A DNA stretch of 64,000 nt from Bolinopsis microptera (Eukaryota > Ctenophora > Tentaculata > Lobata > Bolinopsidae): assembly GCF_026151205.1 (NCBI RefSeq), contig NC_087077.1, positions 19,589,975-19,653,974 of the forward strand. Reading direction: 5' to 3'. Numbering within the stretch: the first letter of the stretch is position 1; every line of letters starts with the position of its first letter. Under the pieces are notes generated by a model that did no database searches, had not been told where the DNA came from, and saw only the letters and a list, made by a program, of their open reading frames with translations. Positions 33,401 to 44,729 of this stretch are shown here, one piece after another. Both the position numbers and the translations under genes were made by a program.

Positions 33401-35266
33401 GTGGTGTCAGTAAAATTTGTCATACGTTGTATGACCCGCCGCGCACGAAGTGCGCGGCTCCCCCTGTATCGTCCACCTAGTGAAACGACCGTGGGGGTCG
33501 CAACGTGATACAAAGTAAAATGGCACGGATAAACATATATCGTCCCGCTTTATATATAGTAAGATTGAAAATTAATATGCGCACTAAGTAATATAATGAC
33601 ACTGCAATATACATTACAATTTTATAAAACTTCAAAATTACAAATTAAAAATTAAAAATTAGGCTTGTAATCAAAACAAAAATTCAAAAATGATGCAGCA
33701 ACTTTATCGAACGAATTTCAATAATTAAAAACAAATCTAATTCCAAGGCACAAGGACAAACCAAAATGGAATTTAATGTAGTTTAAATGTTTAATGATAA
33801 TATTTATTTCCTTCATAGAACCAGTGTAAACCAGTCAAACCTGAACCTGAATTTATTAATACTGATGACGTTGAACGCGAAGTTGACATGATGATTTCCT
33901 TGTGCAACGCAGAAGAAGAGGTTGAACAGTTAAAATACTATCTTCGACTTTCACAAGAGGAAATTTACATCGCCAGAGCTCAGGAACATGACTTGTACGA
34001 GAGACTGCAGGAAGTTGAGCAGGATAGATTTCGTTTGGTTCAGCGAGTTAATGGTTTATTCAGTAAGTCCCTTTCTCGATTAACTGTTTAATTGCTGTTT
34101 TATTTGAAGTGCAGTTTCAAATTTTAAATATTATTTTAAATATTATCGAAAACTTATCACATATCAACAACCAAAAATTAAAATAGTATATTTGGTCAGC
34201 TAATTATTTTACAAAATTTACACAAGGTTGGTAAAATTTTTTTGTTTATTGTTGCACAGTTTTGTTACCTAGCCGCGTTACTTCAGAAACCAACCAAGCA
34301 TACGAAAAAGATATTACAGTGCTGCGTGATTTGAATAAGAAATTGAAAGACGGCCTTCTCGAGATGCAGTCTGAACTTTGTGAAACCGAGGATCACAACG
34401 CAAAAGTGTTCCAGAACATAACCACCGAAAATGAAAACCTGAAAGAACGACTTCTCGACTACAAAGATATGGTTCAGAACCTAACCGTTGAAAAGATAAA
34501 GCTGTCCGGTGACAATAAAGGACTCACCAACAAACTCGTCGCTTTTGAGACTTACTGTGTCAACTACCAAAATATGGTTCAGAATCTAACCATGGCAAAG
34601 GAAAAACTGTCCGCGGAAACTGAAAACCTCAACAAACAACTTGTCGAGGAACGGTCTGGTTTTTGTGCCATGGAATTGGAGGTTGGCTACAAAGATGTGG
34701 TTCAGAATCTAACCATGGCAAACGAAAAGCTGTCCGCGGAAACTGAAAACCTCAACAAACAACTTGTCGAGGAACGGTCTGGTTTTTGTGCCATGGAATT
34801 GGAGGTTGGCTACAAAGATGTGGTTCAGAATCTAACCATGGCAAACGAAAAGCTGTCCGCGGAAACTGAAAACCTCAACAAACAACTTGTCGAGGAACGG
34901 TCTGGTTTTAGTGCCATGGAGGCCGGCTACAAAGATATGGTTCAGAACCTAACCGTTGAAAATATAAAGCTTTCCGGGGACAATACTGAACTCAAAAACA
35001 ATTTCGCCTCTTTAGAATCTTACTGTGCCGGCTATAAATACGTGGTCAAGAATCTAACCATGGACAAGGAAGAACTGTCCGCGGACAATGGCAGCCTCAA
35101 CAAACAACTCACCGAAGCACGGTCTGGATTTTGTCTTATGCAGGAGGAGTACAAATTCCTGATCGATGACATGACCACGGAGAATCAGTATCTCACCGAG
35201 GAGAATCAGGAGCTAACTTCGGAAAAGAAGAAACTGCACAAAAGGCTTAAAAAATGTCAAGGGTAA
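30409..35266 (+). CDS. Six-exon coiled-coil protein, Met-Gly N-terminus (unrecognised)
   Basis: Exons: 30409-30447, 30814-30933, 31122-31547, 31816-32022, 33819-34062, 34260-35266. All have GT donors and AG acceptors and agree in phase (0,0,0,0,1), giving about 680 residues. It begins MGQTYSTQAFSDI; Gly2 with Ser6 fits an N-myristoylation signal, which would put it at a membrane (inference). Exon 3 encodes a heptad-rich helix (EEESNKLLEDEMTKSRLLGE...). Exon 4 is acidic and low in structure (PIVPNPDDSGIDSET). Exon 6 is a long coiled coil built from about six repeats of a 35-45-residue unit around QNLTMANEKLSAETENLNKQ. Two of these are almost identical, showing recent duplication. It ends KKLHKRLKKCQG. 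I do not recognise the family; it could be a scaffold or a filament-like protein. Intron 4 contains MITEs and the third 260-bp repeat. Confidence 0.75.
30814..30933 (+). CDS. Coiled-coil gene exon 2
   Basis: CTTACAG acceptor; 40 codons beginning DSYLTSKKKVENQKLVRK and ending QIQESWST; GTTTGT donor; phase 0 at both ends. Confidence 0.65.
31122..31547 (+). CDS. Coiled-coil gene exon 3
   Basis: TTCTTTACAG acceptor; 142 codons of strongly helical, Glu/Lys-rich sequence (LLGERVEHLEQEMWNKDAEN); donor GAG|GTAGGA. Reading past the donor hits a stop at 31572, so retention of the intron would truncate the protein. Confidence 0.75.
31816..32022 (+). CDS. Coiled-coil gene exon 4
   Basis: GGTTTTCAG acceptor; 69 codons with an acidic, Pro/Ser-rich tail (PIPIVPNPDDSGIDSETN); donor AAA|GTAAAC; phase 0. 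Confidence 0.65.
32479..32588 (-). mobile_element. MITE family, copy with exact 9-bp target duplication (GACCGAATC)
   Basis: 110 bp, TTACCTGGGAACCTCAGGCT to GCCCAGTAA. GACCGAATC flanks it at 32470-32478 and 32589-32597. Internal duplication of GCTGAGTGCTGA makes it longer than its relatives. It lies in intron 4 of the coiled-coil gene. Confidence 0.85.
32622..32703 (-). mobile_element. MITE family, copy with exact 9-bp target duplication (ACTGGGTTA)
   Basis: 82 bp, TTACCTGGGGACCTCAGGCT to GCCCAGTAA. ACTGGGTTA flanks it at 32613-32621 and 32704-32712. It is only 33 bp from the previous copy and in the same orientation. Confidence 0.85.
33155..33560 (+). repeat. Dispersed ~260-bp repeat, copy 3 (interrupted)
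   Basis: Same family as 20487 and 23103. Split after GTCAGTAAAAT by a 97-bp insertion (33417-33513) and resuming at GGCACGGATAAAC. Ends TTTATATATAGTAAGATT. Lies in intron 4 of the coiled-coil gene. Confidence 0.85.
33417..33513. mobile_element. 97-bp GC-rich MITE nested in a dispersed repeat, 8-bp target duplication
   Basis: AGTAAAAT is duplicated on both sides (33409-33416 and 33514-33521). The ends TTGTCATACGTTG and (reverse complement) TTGTATCACGTTG form an imperfect 13-bp inverted repeat. The inside contains the palindrome CCGCGCACGAAGTGCGCGG. The uninterrupted copy at 20487-20750 shows the empty site, so the insertion is certain. The 8-bp duplication suggests hAT or P type. Confidence 0.85.
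33819..34062 (+). CDS. Coiled-coil gene exon 5
   Basis: TTTCCTTCATAG acceptor; 81 codons plus one base, including REVDMMISLCNAEEEVEQLK and a long helix; donor TTCA|GTAAGT, phase 1. Confidence 0.7.
34260..35266 (+). CDS. Coiled-coil gene exon 6 (terminal)
   Basis: GTTGCACAG acceptor; phase 1 completes an Ile codon, then LLPSRVTSETNQAYEKD leads into the repeated coiled coil. Units near 34555-34680, 34685-34800 and 34805-34920 are nearly identical at nucleotide level. Stop TAA at 35264-35266. Confidence 0.85.
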
Positions 35267-35639
35267 TATCGTAACCTACGTAGTACGTAGTAAAGTGCAA
35301 ACCTCAACCTGCCCTGAACTAGCTCGCTGAAAAAAGAGAAGTGCCACAACACAAACCCCACAATTGTGAAAGTCTGCTTCACACGCACCTCTCAAACACC
35401 AACTGTATGCAGATGAAGATAGAAGAAATGTAAACCGAAGAGAAGATAAACGACCCCTGATATTGACACCAAGAAGAGGACCTGTAAAACACGGCAAGAA
35501 GAATATTATTTAAAGTTTGATACTCGATATAGAGTTGAGTTATAATATGTTAAGTTACTCTGATGAAAAGGCACAATGTTTTCGTCCATCTTAGTAGCTT
35601 GATATGATCACATTATTTGGATATATGAGTCTAAGGGAC

Positions 35640-38600
35640 TGTTCACTCATGACATACTACATTTACTTTCTGAGCACATTATGTGCATAATTTCCTACCA
35701 TTCTTGTGGGAGTAACTATTATCTCTGAGTGAAATGAGCGAACAATTTCTTCTGAATAATTAATATGAGGAATACGACTTGATCGTGAGATTAAGTGACT
35801 TTGAAGAATACAAGGTACTTAATAAAGGTAACTTGATTATGAAATCAAGTGACTTTCAGTAATATAAGCTTTTTATTTATCAAAGGTGACTTTGATATTA
35901 AGTTACCTGATAAAGGTGATTTTGATTGGGATGTTAAGTGACTTTGAGGAATAATAGTCTCTTGATATAAGGAACTTTGATTGGGACGTTAAGTGACTTT
36001 GAGGAATAAAAGTCTCTTGATAAAAGGGGCTTTGATTGGGATGTAAAGTGACTTTGAGGAGCAATAGTCTCTTGATATAAGAGATTTTGATTGGGATGTT
36101 AAGTGACTTTGAGGAATGATAGTCTCTTGATATAAGGAAGTTTGATTGGGACGTTAAGTGACTTTGAGGAATAATAGTCTCTTGATATAAGGGACTTTGA
36201 TTGGGATGTTAAGTGACGTTGAGGAATAATAGTCTCTTGATATAAGGGATTTTGATTGGGATGTTAAATGACTTTGAGGAGTAATAGTCTCTTGATATAT
36301 GAGACTTTGATTGGGATGTTAAGTGACGTTGAGGAATAATAGTCTCTTGATATAAGGGACTTTGATTGGGATGTTAAGTGACTTTGAGGAATAATAGTCT
36401 CTTGATATAAGGGACTTTGATTGGGATGTTAAGTGACGTTGAGGAATAATAGTCTCTTGATATAAGGGACTTTGATTGGGATGTTAAGTGACTTTGAGGA
36501 ATAATAGTCTCTTGATATAAGGGATTTTGATTGGGATGTTAAGTGACTTTGAGGAATAATAGTTTCTTGATATAAGGGACTTTGATTGGGATGTTAAGTG
36601 ACGTTAAGGAATAATAGTCTCTTGATATAAGGGACTTTGATTGGGATGTTAAGTGACTTTGAGGAATAATAGTCTCTTGATATAAGGGACTTTGATTGGG
36701 ATGTTAAGTGACGTTGAGGAATAATAGTCTCTTGATATAAGGACTTTGATTGGGATGTTAAGTGACGTTGAGGAATAATAGTCTCTTGATATAAGGAACT
36801 TTGATTGGGATGTTAAGTGACGTTGAGGAATAATAGTCTCTTGATATAAGGGACTTTGATTGGGATGTTAAGTGACGTTGAGGAATAATAGTCTCTTGAT
36901 ATAAGGGACTTTGATTGGGATGTTAAGTGACTTTGAGGAATAATAGTCTCTTGATATAAGGGACTTTGATTGGGATGTTAAGTGACTTTGAGGAATAATA
37001 GTCTCTTGATATAAGGGACTTTGATTGGGATGTTAAGTGACGTTGAGGAATAATAGTCTCTTGATATAAGGGACTTTTGATTGGGATGTCTAGTGACTTT
37101 GAGGAATAATAGTCTCTTGATATATGAGACTTTGATTGGGATGTTAAGTGACGTTGAGGAATAATAGTCTCTTGATATAAGGGACTTTGATTGGGATATT
37201 AAGTGACTTTGAGGAATAATAGTCTCTTGATATAAGGGATTTTGATTGGGATGTTAAGTGACGTTGAGGAATAATAGTCTCTTGATATAAGGGACTTTGA
37301 TTGGGATGTTAAGTGACTTTGAGGAATAATAGTCTCTTGATATAAGGGATTTTGATTGGGATGTTAAGTGACGTTGAGGAATAATAGTCTCTTGATAAAA
37401 GGGATTTTGATTGGGATGTTAAGTGACGTTGAGGAATAATAGTCTCTTGATATAAGGGATTTTGATTGGGATGTTAAATGACTTTGAGGAATAATAGTCT
37501 CTTGATATAAGGGATTTTGATTGGGATGTTAAGTGACGTTGAGGAATAATAGTCTCTTGATAAAAGGGATTTTGATTGGGATGTTAAGTGACGTTGAGGA
37601 GTAATAGTCTCTTGATATAAGGGATTTTGATTGGGATGTTAAGTGACGTTGAGGAATAATAGTCTCTTGATATAAGGGATTTTGATTGGGATGTTAAGTG
37701 ACTTTGAGGAATAATAGTCTCTTGATATAAGGAACTTTGATTGGGACGTTAAGTGACTTTGAGGAATAAAAGTCTCTTGATAAAAGGGGCTTTGATTGGG
37801 ACGTTAAGTGACTTTGAGGAATAAAAGTCTCTTGATAAAAGGGGCTTTGATTGGGATGTTAAGTGACGTTGAGGAGTAATAGTCTCTTGATATAAGGGAT
37901 TTTGATTGGGATGTTAAGTGACGTTGAGGAATAATAGTCTCTTGATATAAGGGATTTTGATTGGGATGTTAAATGACTTTGAGGAATAATAGTCTCTTGA
38001 TATAAGGGATTTTGATTGGGATGTTAAGTGACGTTGAGGAATAATAGTCTCTTGATAAAAGGGGCTTTGATTGGGATGTTAAGTGACTTTGAGGAATAAT
38101 AGTCTCTTGATATAAGGGATGTTGATTGGGATGTTAAGTGACTTTGAGGAATAATAGTCTCTTGATATAAGGAACTTTGATTGGGACGTTAAGTGACTTT
38201 GAGGAATAAAAGTCTCTTGATATAAGGGATTTTGATTGGGATGTTAAGTGACTTTGAGGAATAATAGTCTCTTGATAAAAGGGGCTTTGATTGGGATGTT
38301 AAGTGACTTCGAGGAATAATAGTCTCTTGATATAAGGACCTTTGATTGAGATGTTAAGTGACGTTGAGGAATAATAGTCTCTTGATAAAAGGGGCTTTGA
38401 TTGGGATGTTAAGTGACTTTGAGGAATAATAGTCTCTTGATATAAGGGATGTTGATTGGGATGTTAAGTGACTTTGAGGAATAATAGTCTCTTGATATAA
38501 GGAACTTTGATTGGGACGTTAAGTGACTTTGAGGAATAAAAGTCTCTTGATATAAGGGATTTTGATTGGGATGTTAAGTGACTTTGAGGAATAATAGTCT

Positions 38601-41600
38601 CTTGATAAAAGGGGCTTTGATTGGGATGTTAAGTGACTTTGAGGAATAATAGTCTCTTGATATAAGGACCTTTGATTGAGATGTTAAGTGACGTTGAGGA
38701 ATAATAGTCTCTTGATATAAGAGACTTTGATTGAGATATTAAGTGACTTTGAGGAATTATAGTCTCTTGATATAAGGGACTTTGATTGGGATGTTAAGTG
38801 ACTTTGAGGAATAATAGTCTCTTGATATAAGGAACTTTGATTGGGATATTAAGTGACTTTGAGGAATAATAGTCTCTTAATATAAGGGACTTTGATTGGG
38901 ATGTTAAGTGACGTTGAGGAATAATAGTCTCTTGATATATGAGACTTTGATTGAGATATTAAGTGACTTTGAGGAATTATAGTCTCTTGATATTAGGAAC
39001 TTTGATTGGGATATTAAGTGACTTTGAGGAATAATAGTCTCTTGATATAAGGGGCTTTGATTGGGATGTTAAGTGACTTTGAGGAATAATAGTCTCTTGA
39101 TATAAGGGATGTTGATTGGGATGTTAAGTGACTTTGAGGAATAATAGTCTCTTGATATAAGGAACTTTGATTGGGATGTTAAGTGACTTTGAGGAATAAT
39201 AGTCTCTTGATATAAGGGATTTTGATTGGGATGTTAAGTGACTTTGAGGAATAATAGTCTCTTGATAAAAGGGGCTTTGATTGGGATGTTAAGTGACTTC
39301 GAGGAATAATAGTCTCTTGATATATGAGACTTTGATTGAGATATTAAGTGACTTTGAGGAATTATAGTCTCTTGATATAAGGGACTTTGATTGGAATGTT
39401 AAATGACTTTGAGGAATAATAGTCTCTTGATATAAGGAACTTTGATTGGGATATTAAGTGACTTTGAGGAATAATAGTCTCTTAATATAAGGGACTTTGA
39501 TTGGGATGTTAAGTGACGTTGAGGAATAATAGTCTCTTGATATATGAGACTTTGATTGAGATATTAAGTGACTTTGAGGAATTATAGTCTCTTGATATTA
39601 GGAACTTTGATTGGGATATTAAGTGACTTTGAGGAATAATAGTCTCTTGATATAAGGGGCTTTGATTGGGATGTTAAGTGACTTTGAGGAATAATAGTCT
39701 CTTGATATAAGGGATGTTGATTGGGATGTTAAGTGACTTTGAGGAATAATAGTCTCTTGATAAAAGGGGCTTTGATTGGGATGTTAAGTGACTTTGAGGA
39801 ATAATAGTCTCTTGATATAAGGGATGTTGATTGGGATGTTAAGTGACTTTGAGGAATAATAGTCTCTTGATATAAGGAACTTTGATTGGGACGTTAAGTG
39901 ACTTTGAGGAATAAAAGTCTCTTGATATAAGGGATTTTGATTGGGATGTTAAGTGACTTTGAGGAATAATAGTCTCTTGATAAAAGGGGCTTTGATTGGG
40001 ATGTTAAGTGACTTTGAGGAATAATAGTCTCTTGATATAAGGGACTTTGATTGGGATGTTAAGTGACTTTGAGGAATAATAGTCTCTTGATATAAGGAAC
40101 TTTGATTGGGATATTAAGTGACTTTGAGGAATAATAGTCTCTTAATATAAGGGGCTTTGATTGGGATGTTAAGTGACGTTGAGGAATAATAGTCTCTTGA
40201 TATAAGGGATTTTGATTGGGATGTTAAATGACTTTGAGGAATAATAGTCTCTTGATATAAGGGATTTTGATTGGGATGTTAAATGACTTTGAGGAATAAT
40301 AGTCTCTTGATATAAGGGATTTTGATTGGGATGTTAAATGACGTTGAGGAATAATAGTCTCTTGATATAAGGGATTTTGATTGGGATGTTAAATGACTTT
40401 GAGGAATAATAGTCTCTTGATATAAGGGATTTTGATTGGGATGTTAAATGACTTTGAGGAATAATAGTCTCTTGATATAAGGGATTTTGATTGGGACGTT
40501 AAGTGACTTTGAGGAATAATAGTCTCTTGATATAAGGGATTTTGATTGGGATGTTAAGTGACGTTGAGGAATAATAGTCTCTTGATATAAGGGATTTTGA
40601 TTGGGATGTTAAATGACTTTGAGGAATAATAGTCTCTTGATATAAGGGATTTTGATTGGGATGTTAAGTGACGTTGAGGAATAATAGTCTCCTGACATAA
40701 GGAACTTTGATTGGGACGTTAAGTGACTTTGAGGAATAAAAGTCTCTTGATATAAGGGATTTTGATTGGGATGTTAAGTGACGTTGAGGAGTAATAGTCT
40801 CTTGATATAAGGGACTTTGATTGGGATGTTAAGTGACGTTGAGGAATAATAGTCTCTTGATATAAGGGACTTTGATTGTGATGTTAAGTGACATTGAGGA
40901 ATAATAGTCTCTTGATTTAAGGAACTTTGATTGGGATGTTAATTGACTTTGAGAAATAATAGTCTCTTGATATAAGGGACTTTGATTGTGATGTTATTGT
41001 TAAGTGACATTGAGGAATAATATTCTCTTGATATAAGGGACTTTGATTGTGATGTTAGGTGACATTGAGGAATAATAGTCTCTTGATATAAGGGACTTTG
41101 ATTGGGATGTTAAGTGACTTTGAGGAATAATAGTCTCTTGATATAAGGAACTTTGATTGGGAAATTAAGTGACTTTGAGGAATAATAGTCTCTTGATATA
41201 AGGGATTTTGATTGGAATGTTAAATGACTTTGAGGAATAATAGTCTCTTGATATAAGGGATTTTGATTGGGATGTTAAGTGACGTTGAGGAATAATAGTC
41301 TCTTGATATAAGGGACTTTGATTGGGATGTTAAGTGACTTTGAGGAATAATAGTCTCTTGATATAAGGGATTTTGATTGGGATGTTAAGTGACGTTGAGG
41401 AATAATAGTCTCTTGATATATGAGACTTTGATTGAGATATCAAGTGACTTTGAGGAATTATAGTCTCTTGATATAAGGTCAAGGGACTTTGATTGGGATT
41501 TGGGATGTTAAGTGACATTGAGACATTATAGTCTCTTGATTTAAGGAACTTTGATTGGGATGTTAATTGACTTTGAGAAATAATAGTCTCTTGATATAAG

Positions 41601-42830
41601 GGACTTTGATTGTGATGTTATTGTTAAGTGACATTGAGGAATAATAGTCTCTTGATATAAGGGACTTTGATTGTGATGTTAAGTGACTTTGAGGAATAAT
41701 AGTCTCTTGATATAAGGAACTTTGATTGGGATATTAAGTGATTTTGAGGAATAATAGTCTCTTGATATATGAGACTTTGATTGAGATATTAAGTGACTTT
41801 GAGGAATTATAGTCTCTTGATATAAGGGACTTTGATTGGGATGTTAAGTGACTTTGAGGAATAATAGTCTCTTGATATAAGGAACTTTCATTGGGATATT
41901 AAGTGATTTTGAGGAATAATAGTCTCTTGATATATGAGACTTTGATTGAGATATTAAGTGACTTTGAGGAATTATAGTCTCTTGATATAAGGGACTTTGA
42001 TTGGGATGTTAAGTGACTTTGAGGAATAATAGTCTCTTGATATAAGGACCTTTGATTGGGATGTTAAGTGACGTTGAGGAATAATAGTCTCTTGATATAA
42101 GGGACTTTGATTGGGATGTTAAGTGATTTTGAGGAATAATAGTCTCTTGATATAAGGGACTTTGATTGGGATGTTAAGTGACTTTGAGGAATAATAGTCT
42201 TTTGATATAAGGAACTTTGATTGGGATATTAAGTGATTTTGAGGAATAATAGTCTCTTGATATAAGGAACTTTGATTGGGATATTAAGTGATTTTGAGGA
42301 ATAATAGTCTCTTGATATAAGGGACTTTGATTGGGATGTTAAGTGACTTTGAGGAATAATAGTCTTTTGATATAAGGAACTTTGATTGGGATATTAAGTG
42401 ATTTTGAGGAATAATAGTCTCTTGATATAAGGAACTTTGATTGGGATATTAAGTGATTTTGAGGAATAATAGTCTCTTGATATAAGGGACTTTGATTGGG
42501 ATGTTAAGTGACTTTGAGGAATAATAGTCTTTTGATATAAGGAACTTTGATTGGGATATTAAGTGATTTTGAGGAATAATAGTCTCTTGATATATGAGAC
42601 TTTGATTGAGATATTAAGTGACTTTGAGGAATTATAGTCTCTTGATATAAGGGACTTTGATTGGGATGTTAAGTGACTTTGAGGAATAATAGTCTTTTGA
42701 TATAAGGAACTTTGATTGGGATATTAAGTGATTTTGAGGAAACATAGTCTCTTGATATTTGAGACTTTGATTGAGATATTAAGTGACTTTGAGGAATAAT
42801 TGTTTCTTGATAAAAGTGATTTTGATTGTT
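35640..42830. repeat. 55-bp satellite, about 125 copies
   Basis: The regular array runs from about 35930 to 42830 with a 55-bp unit, core TCTCTTGATATAAGGGACTT and TTGATTGGGATGTTAAGTGA. Units differ mainly at GACTTTGAGG versus GACGTTGAGG, ATAAGGGAC versus ATAAGGAAC versus ATATGAGAC, and GATATAA versus GATAAAA. Groups of variants recur in the same order (for example near 38050-38330 and 38380-38640), so blocks of several units have been duplicated. At the left edge, 35640-35930, the units are strongly diverged, as expected for old array margins. Begins some 400-650 bp after the coiled-coil gene's stop. Confidence 0.97.
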
Positions 42831-42964
42831 ATATTTCGTGACTTAGAGGAATATTATTTGTGATATTAGATGAAAATATATCGGATGTTATTCTTTGACG
42901 ATACATGATATCAGATGAATTGATATGATATTATATAAATATCAATATTTATAGCTATGTTAAT

Positions 42965-43290
42965 ATGGTTGATTTATGATTTATGAGGTAGGGGGACACA
43001 TTTTCTCAATTCATAAAAAATCCTATGACTAATACAGTTAACCAAAACCTAACTCTTTGTTCCGAGAATTATTCTCTCAGAGCCGAAGGGAAGGAAGTGG
43101 GGACTGCAAACATTTTCAAATTTATTTGGATTGTGTAACTCTATAAAACCTGAAAATGTGCCCCCCTCTCCCCCTACGAGTAAGACTTATTGTAATTCAT
43201 ATTAGTAACTCTCGCTGATCACAAAATTTGAAATACTATACTTCTGCGACACTGGTAATCATTGTAATTATTTGTCTCGCGAAAGTGAAA
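42965..43290 (-). mobile_element. Second LINE 3' fragment
   Basis: TTTATGAGGTAGGGGGACAC, TTAGTAACTCTCGC and CTTCTGCGACACTGGTAATC match, in order, parts of the LINE fragment at 17310-18410. The coding segment between is deleted. Confidence 0.6.
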
Positions 43291-43299
43291 ATCATGTGG

Positions 43300-44010
43300 A
43301 ATTGACAGACGTTTCCTATTGCCAGTCTGAAATAATTTGCCTGCCCATATGAGGTTCCATGGAAAAAGCTGACCAAAGTTTCTAAACACAAATAATAGAC
43401 TTTTTATGTTCGTTCAAACCTCAATTCTTAACAAAACTTATAAAAATAAGTTTAAAATAAACATCACTGTTATTCATCAATCACTGTTATTCATCAATTT
43501 TAGAAATAGAATTGAATCCACTAATAAGAAAGGTAAAACTTAACACAAATCAATAGTACTATTAGTTGGTTTAACGAGTAATAACATGCTCAATAGTCAA
43601 TAAAACCTACAAGTCAATTAACAAATTTGTCCAATTTGTAAATATTTTAAATTTCATAATCACGACGTGTAATATATACAAAGTGGTTGATTGTATCGTG
43701 AATTTAAACGTTAAGCATGATTTGAAGGAGTCTACTTATTGACGCATATTTCAGATTGTACTCAATTTAATATTATTAACCATGTTCCAGTTGGGACTGT
43801 TTAGCCCAAAAGTGTTGCAATAAAAACTGTTTAAATGTAATAAAATTGTTAATCGTAGCCTCGTTTAAAGACTGATCAGCAATCACAACAGAAGTGTCTT
43901 TTATCTTGAAATCAAATTCAGAAAACGAAATATAAAATTAAAAGTAACCTATAAACAATTATAAACAAACCATAGAAAGTAATCTATAGTAACCTATCCT
44001 GTCCTACAAA
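43300..44010. other. 3' flank of the RADIL-like gene
   Basis: AT-rich, no gene. It should hold the 3' UTR of the minus-strand gene. An ATTAAA-type polyadenylation word on the minus strand lies near 43765, but I cannot confirm its use. Confidence 0.35.
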
Positions 44011-44729
44011 CTATAATTTAGTCCTGCCCAGTAGAAGTTGGACATTATCCTCGCTGTTCATGATTATTCGTTTACAAAAAGCGACGCTGTTTCCAGAAAC
44101 TGGGGTATTGTTTATTTGGAGGATTTCGTCCTCGCACTCTATTTCTCCACTGAGCTGAGCGGGTGAATTTAACACAATGTCACTGACACGGATATTTCCT
44201 TGAGAGTTTTTCTTTAATTTTAATCCAATAGATTTGGAGTCGTTTTTCTGAAGGGAGCACTTAAATGTGTTAGCTTGTAATGTGTTAGCTTGTACGGGAC
44301 TACGTTTCGTTTGAGACATGGAAACAATGCTCTTTGTTAACTTAGCCAGAGTTGGCCTCAAGTTGTCCGGAATCTCGGAGAAGTTGGCTAATTTGTAGCC
44401 TCTATTTGGAATAACAAGCTGAGGGTACGAAGTTAACTCTATCCTGATGCTGGAGTCAGTTGTCAGGGATAGGGGAGGACAAGGCTTCCAGATCCTCGGT
44501 TTCTGACTGACACTGTGGTTTGATAAAACGTGGTTAAGTTGCGCTGGTGACAAGTTGGGGAATGTTTTAGATAAAGCGGCCCAGGTGGAAGCTAACAGAT
44601 CTCGTTTAGGGAGCGAGAGAAGATCTAACAGTTGGTGAAGTTCGCGGAAATACATATTTGAAGTGTGGGAGAGTTGCACGTGGTGAGTCCAGCGTAACAC
44701 GTAATCTAGGTGTATCCTCATCTGTATAC
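44011..44729 (-). CDS. RADIL-like exon 16: end of DIL domain and PDZ domain
   Basis: TTGTTACAG acceptor at 44732-44730; completes a Gly codon and reads GIQMRIHLDYVLRWTHH. It continues through LDLLSLPKRDLLASTWAALS and PQLVIPNRGYKL (DIL end) into a PDZ domain with SIGLKLKK as carboxylate loop. Ends LLLGRTKL and stop. The likely ligand is the C-terminus of a membrane protein (family knowledge). Confidence 0.9.

Noticed and set aside
41330..41518. 62-codon minus-strand frame
   Set aside because: Lies inside the 55-bp satellite.
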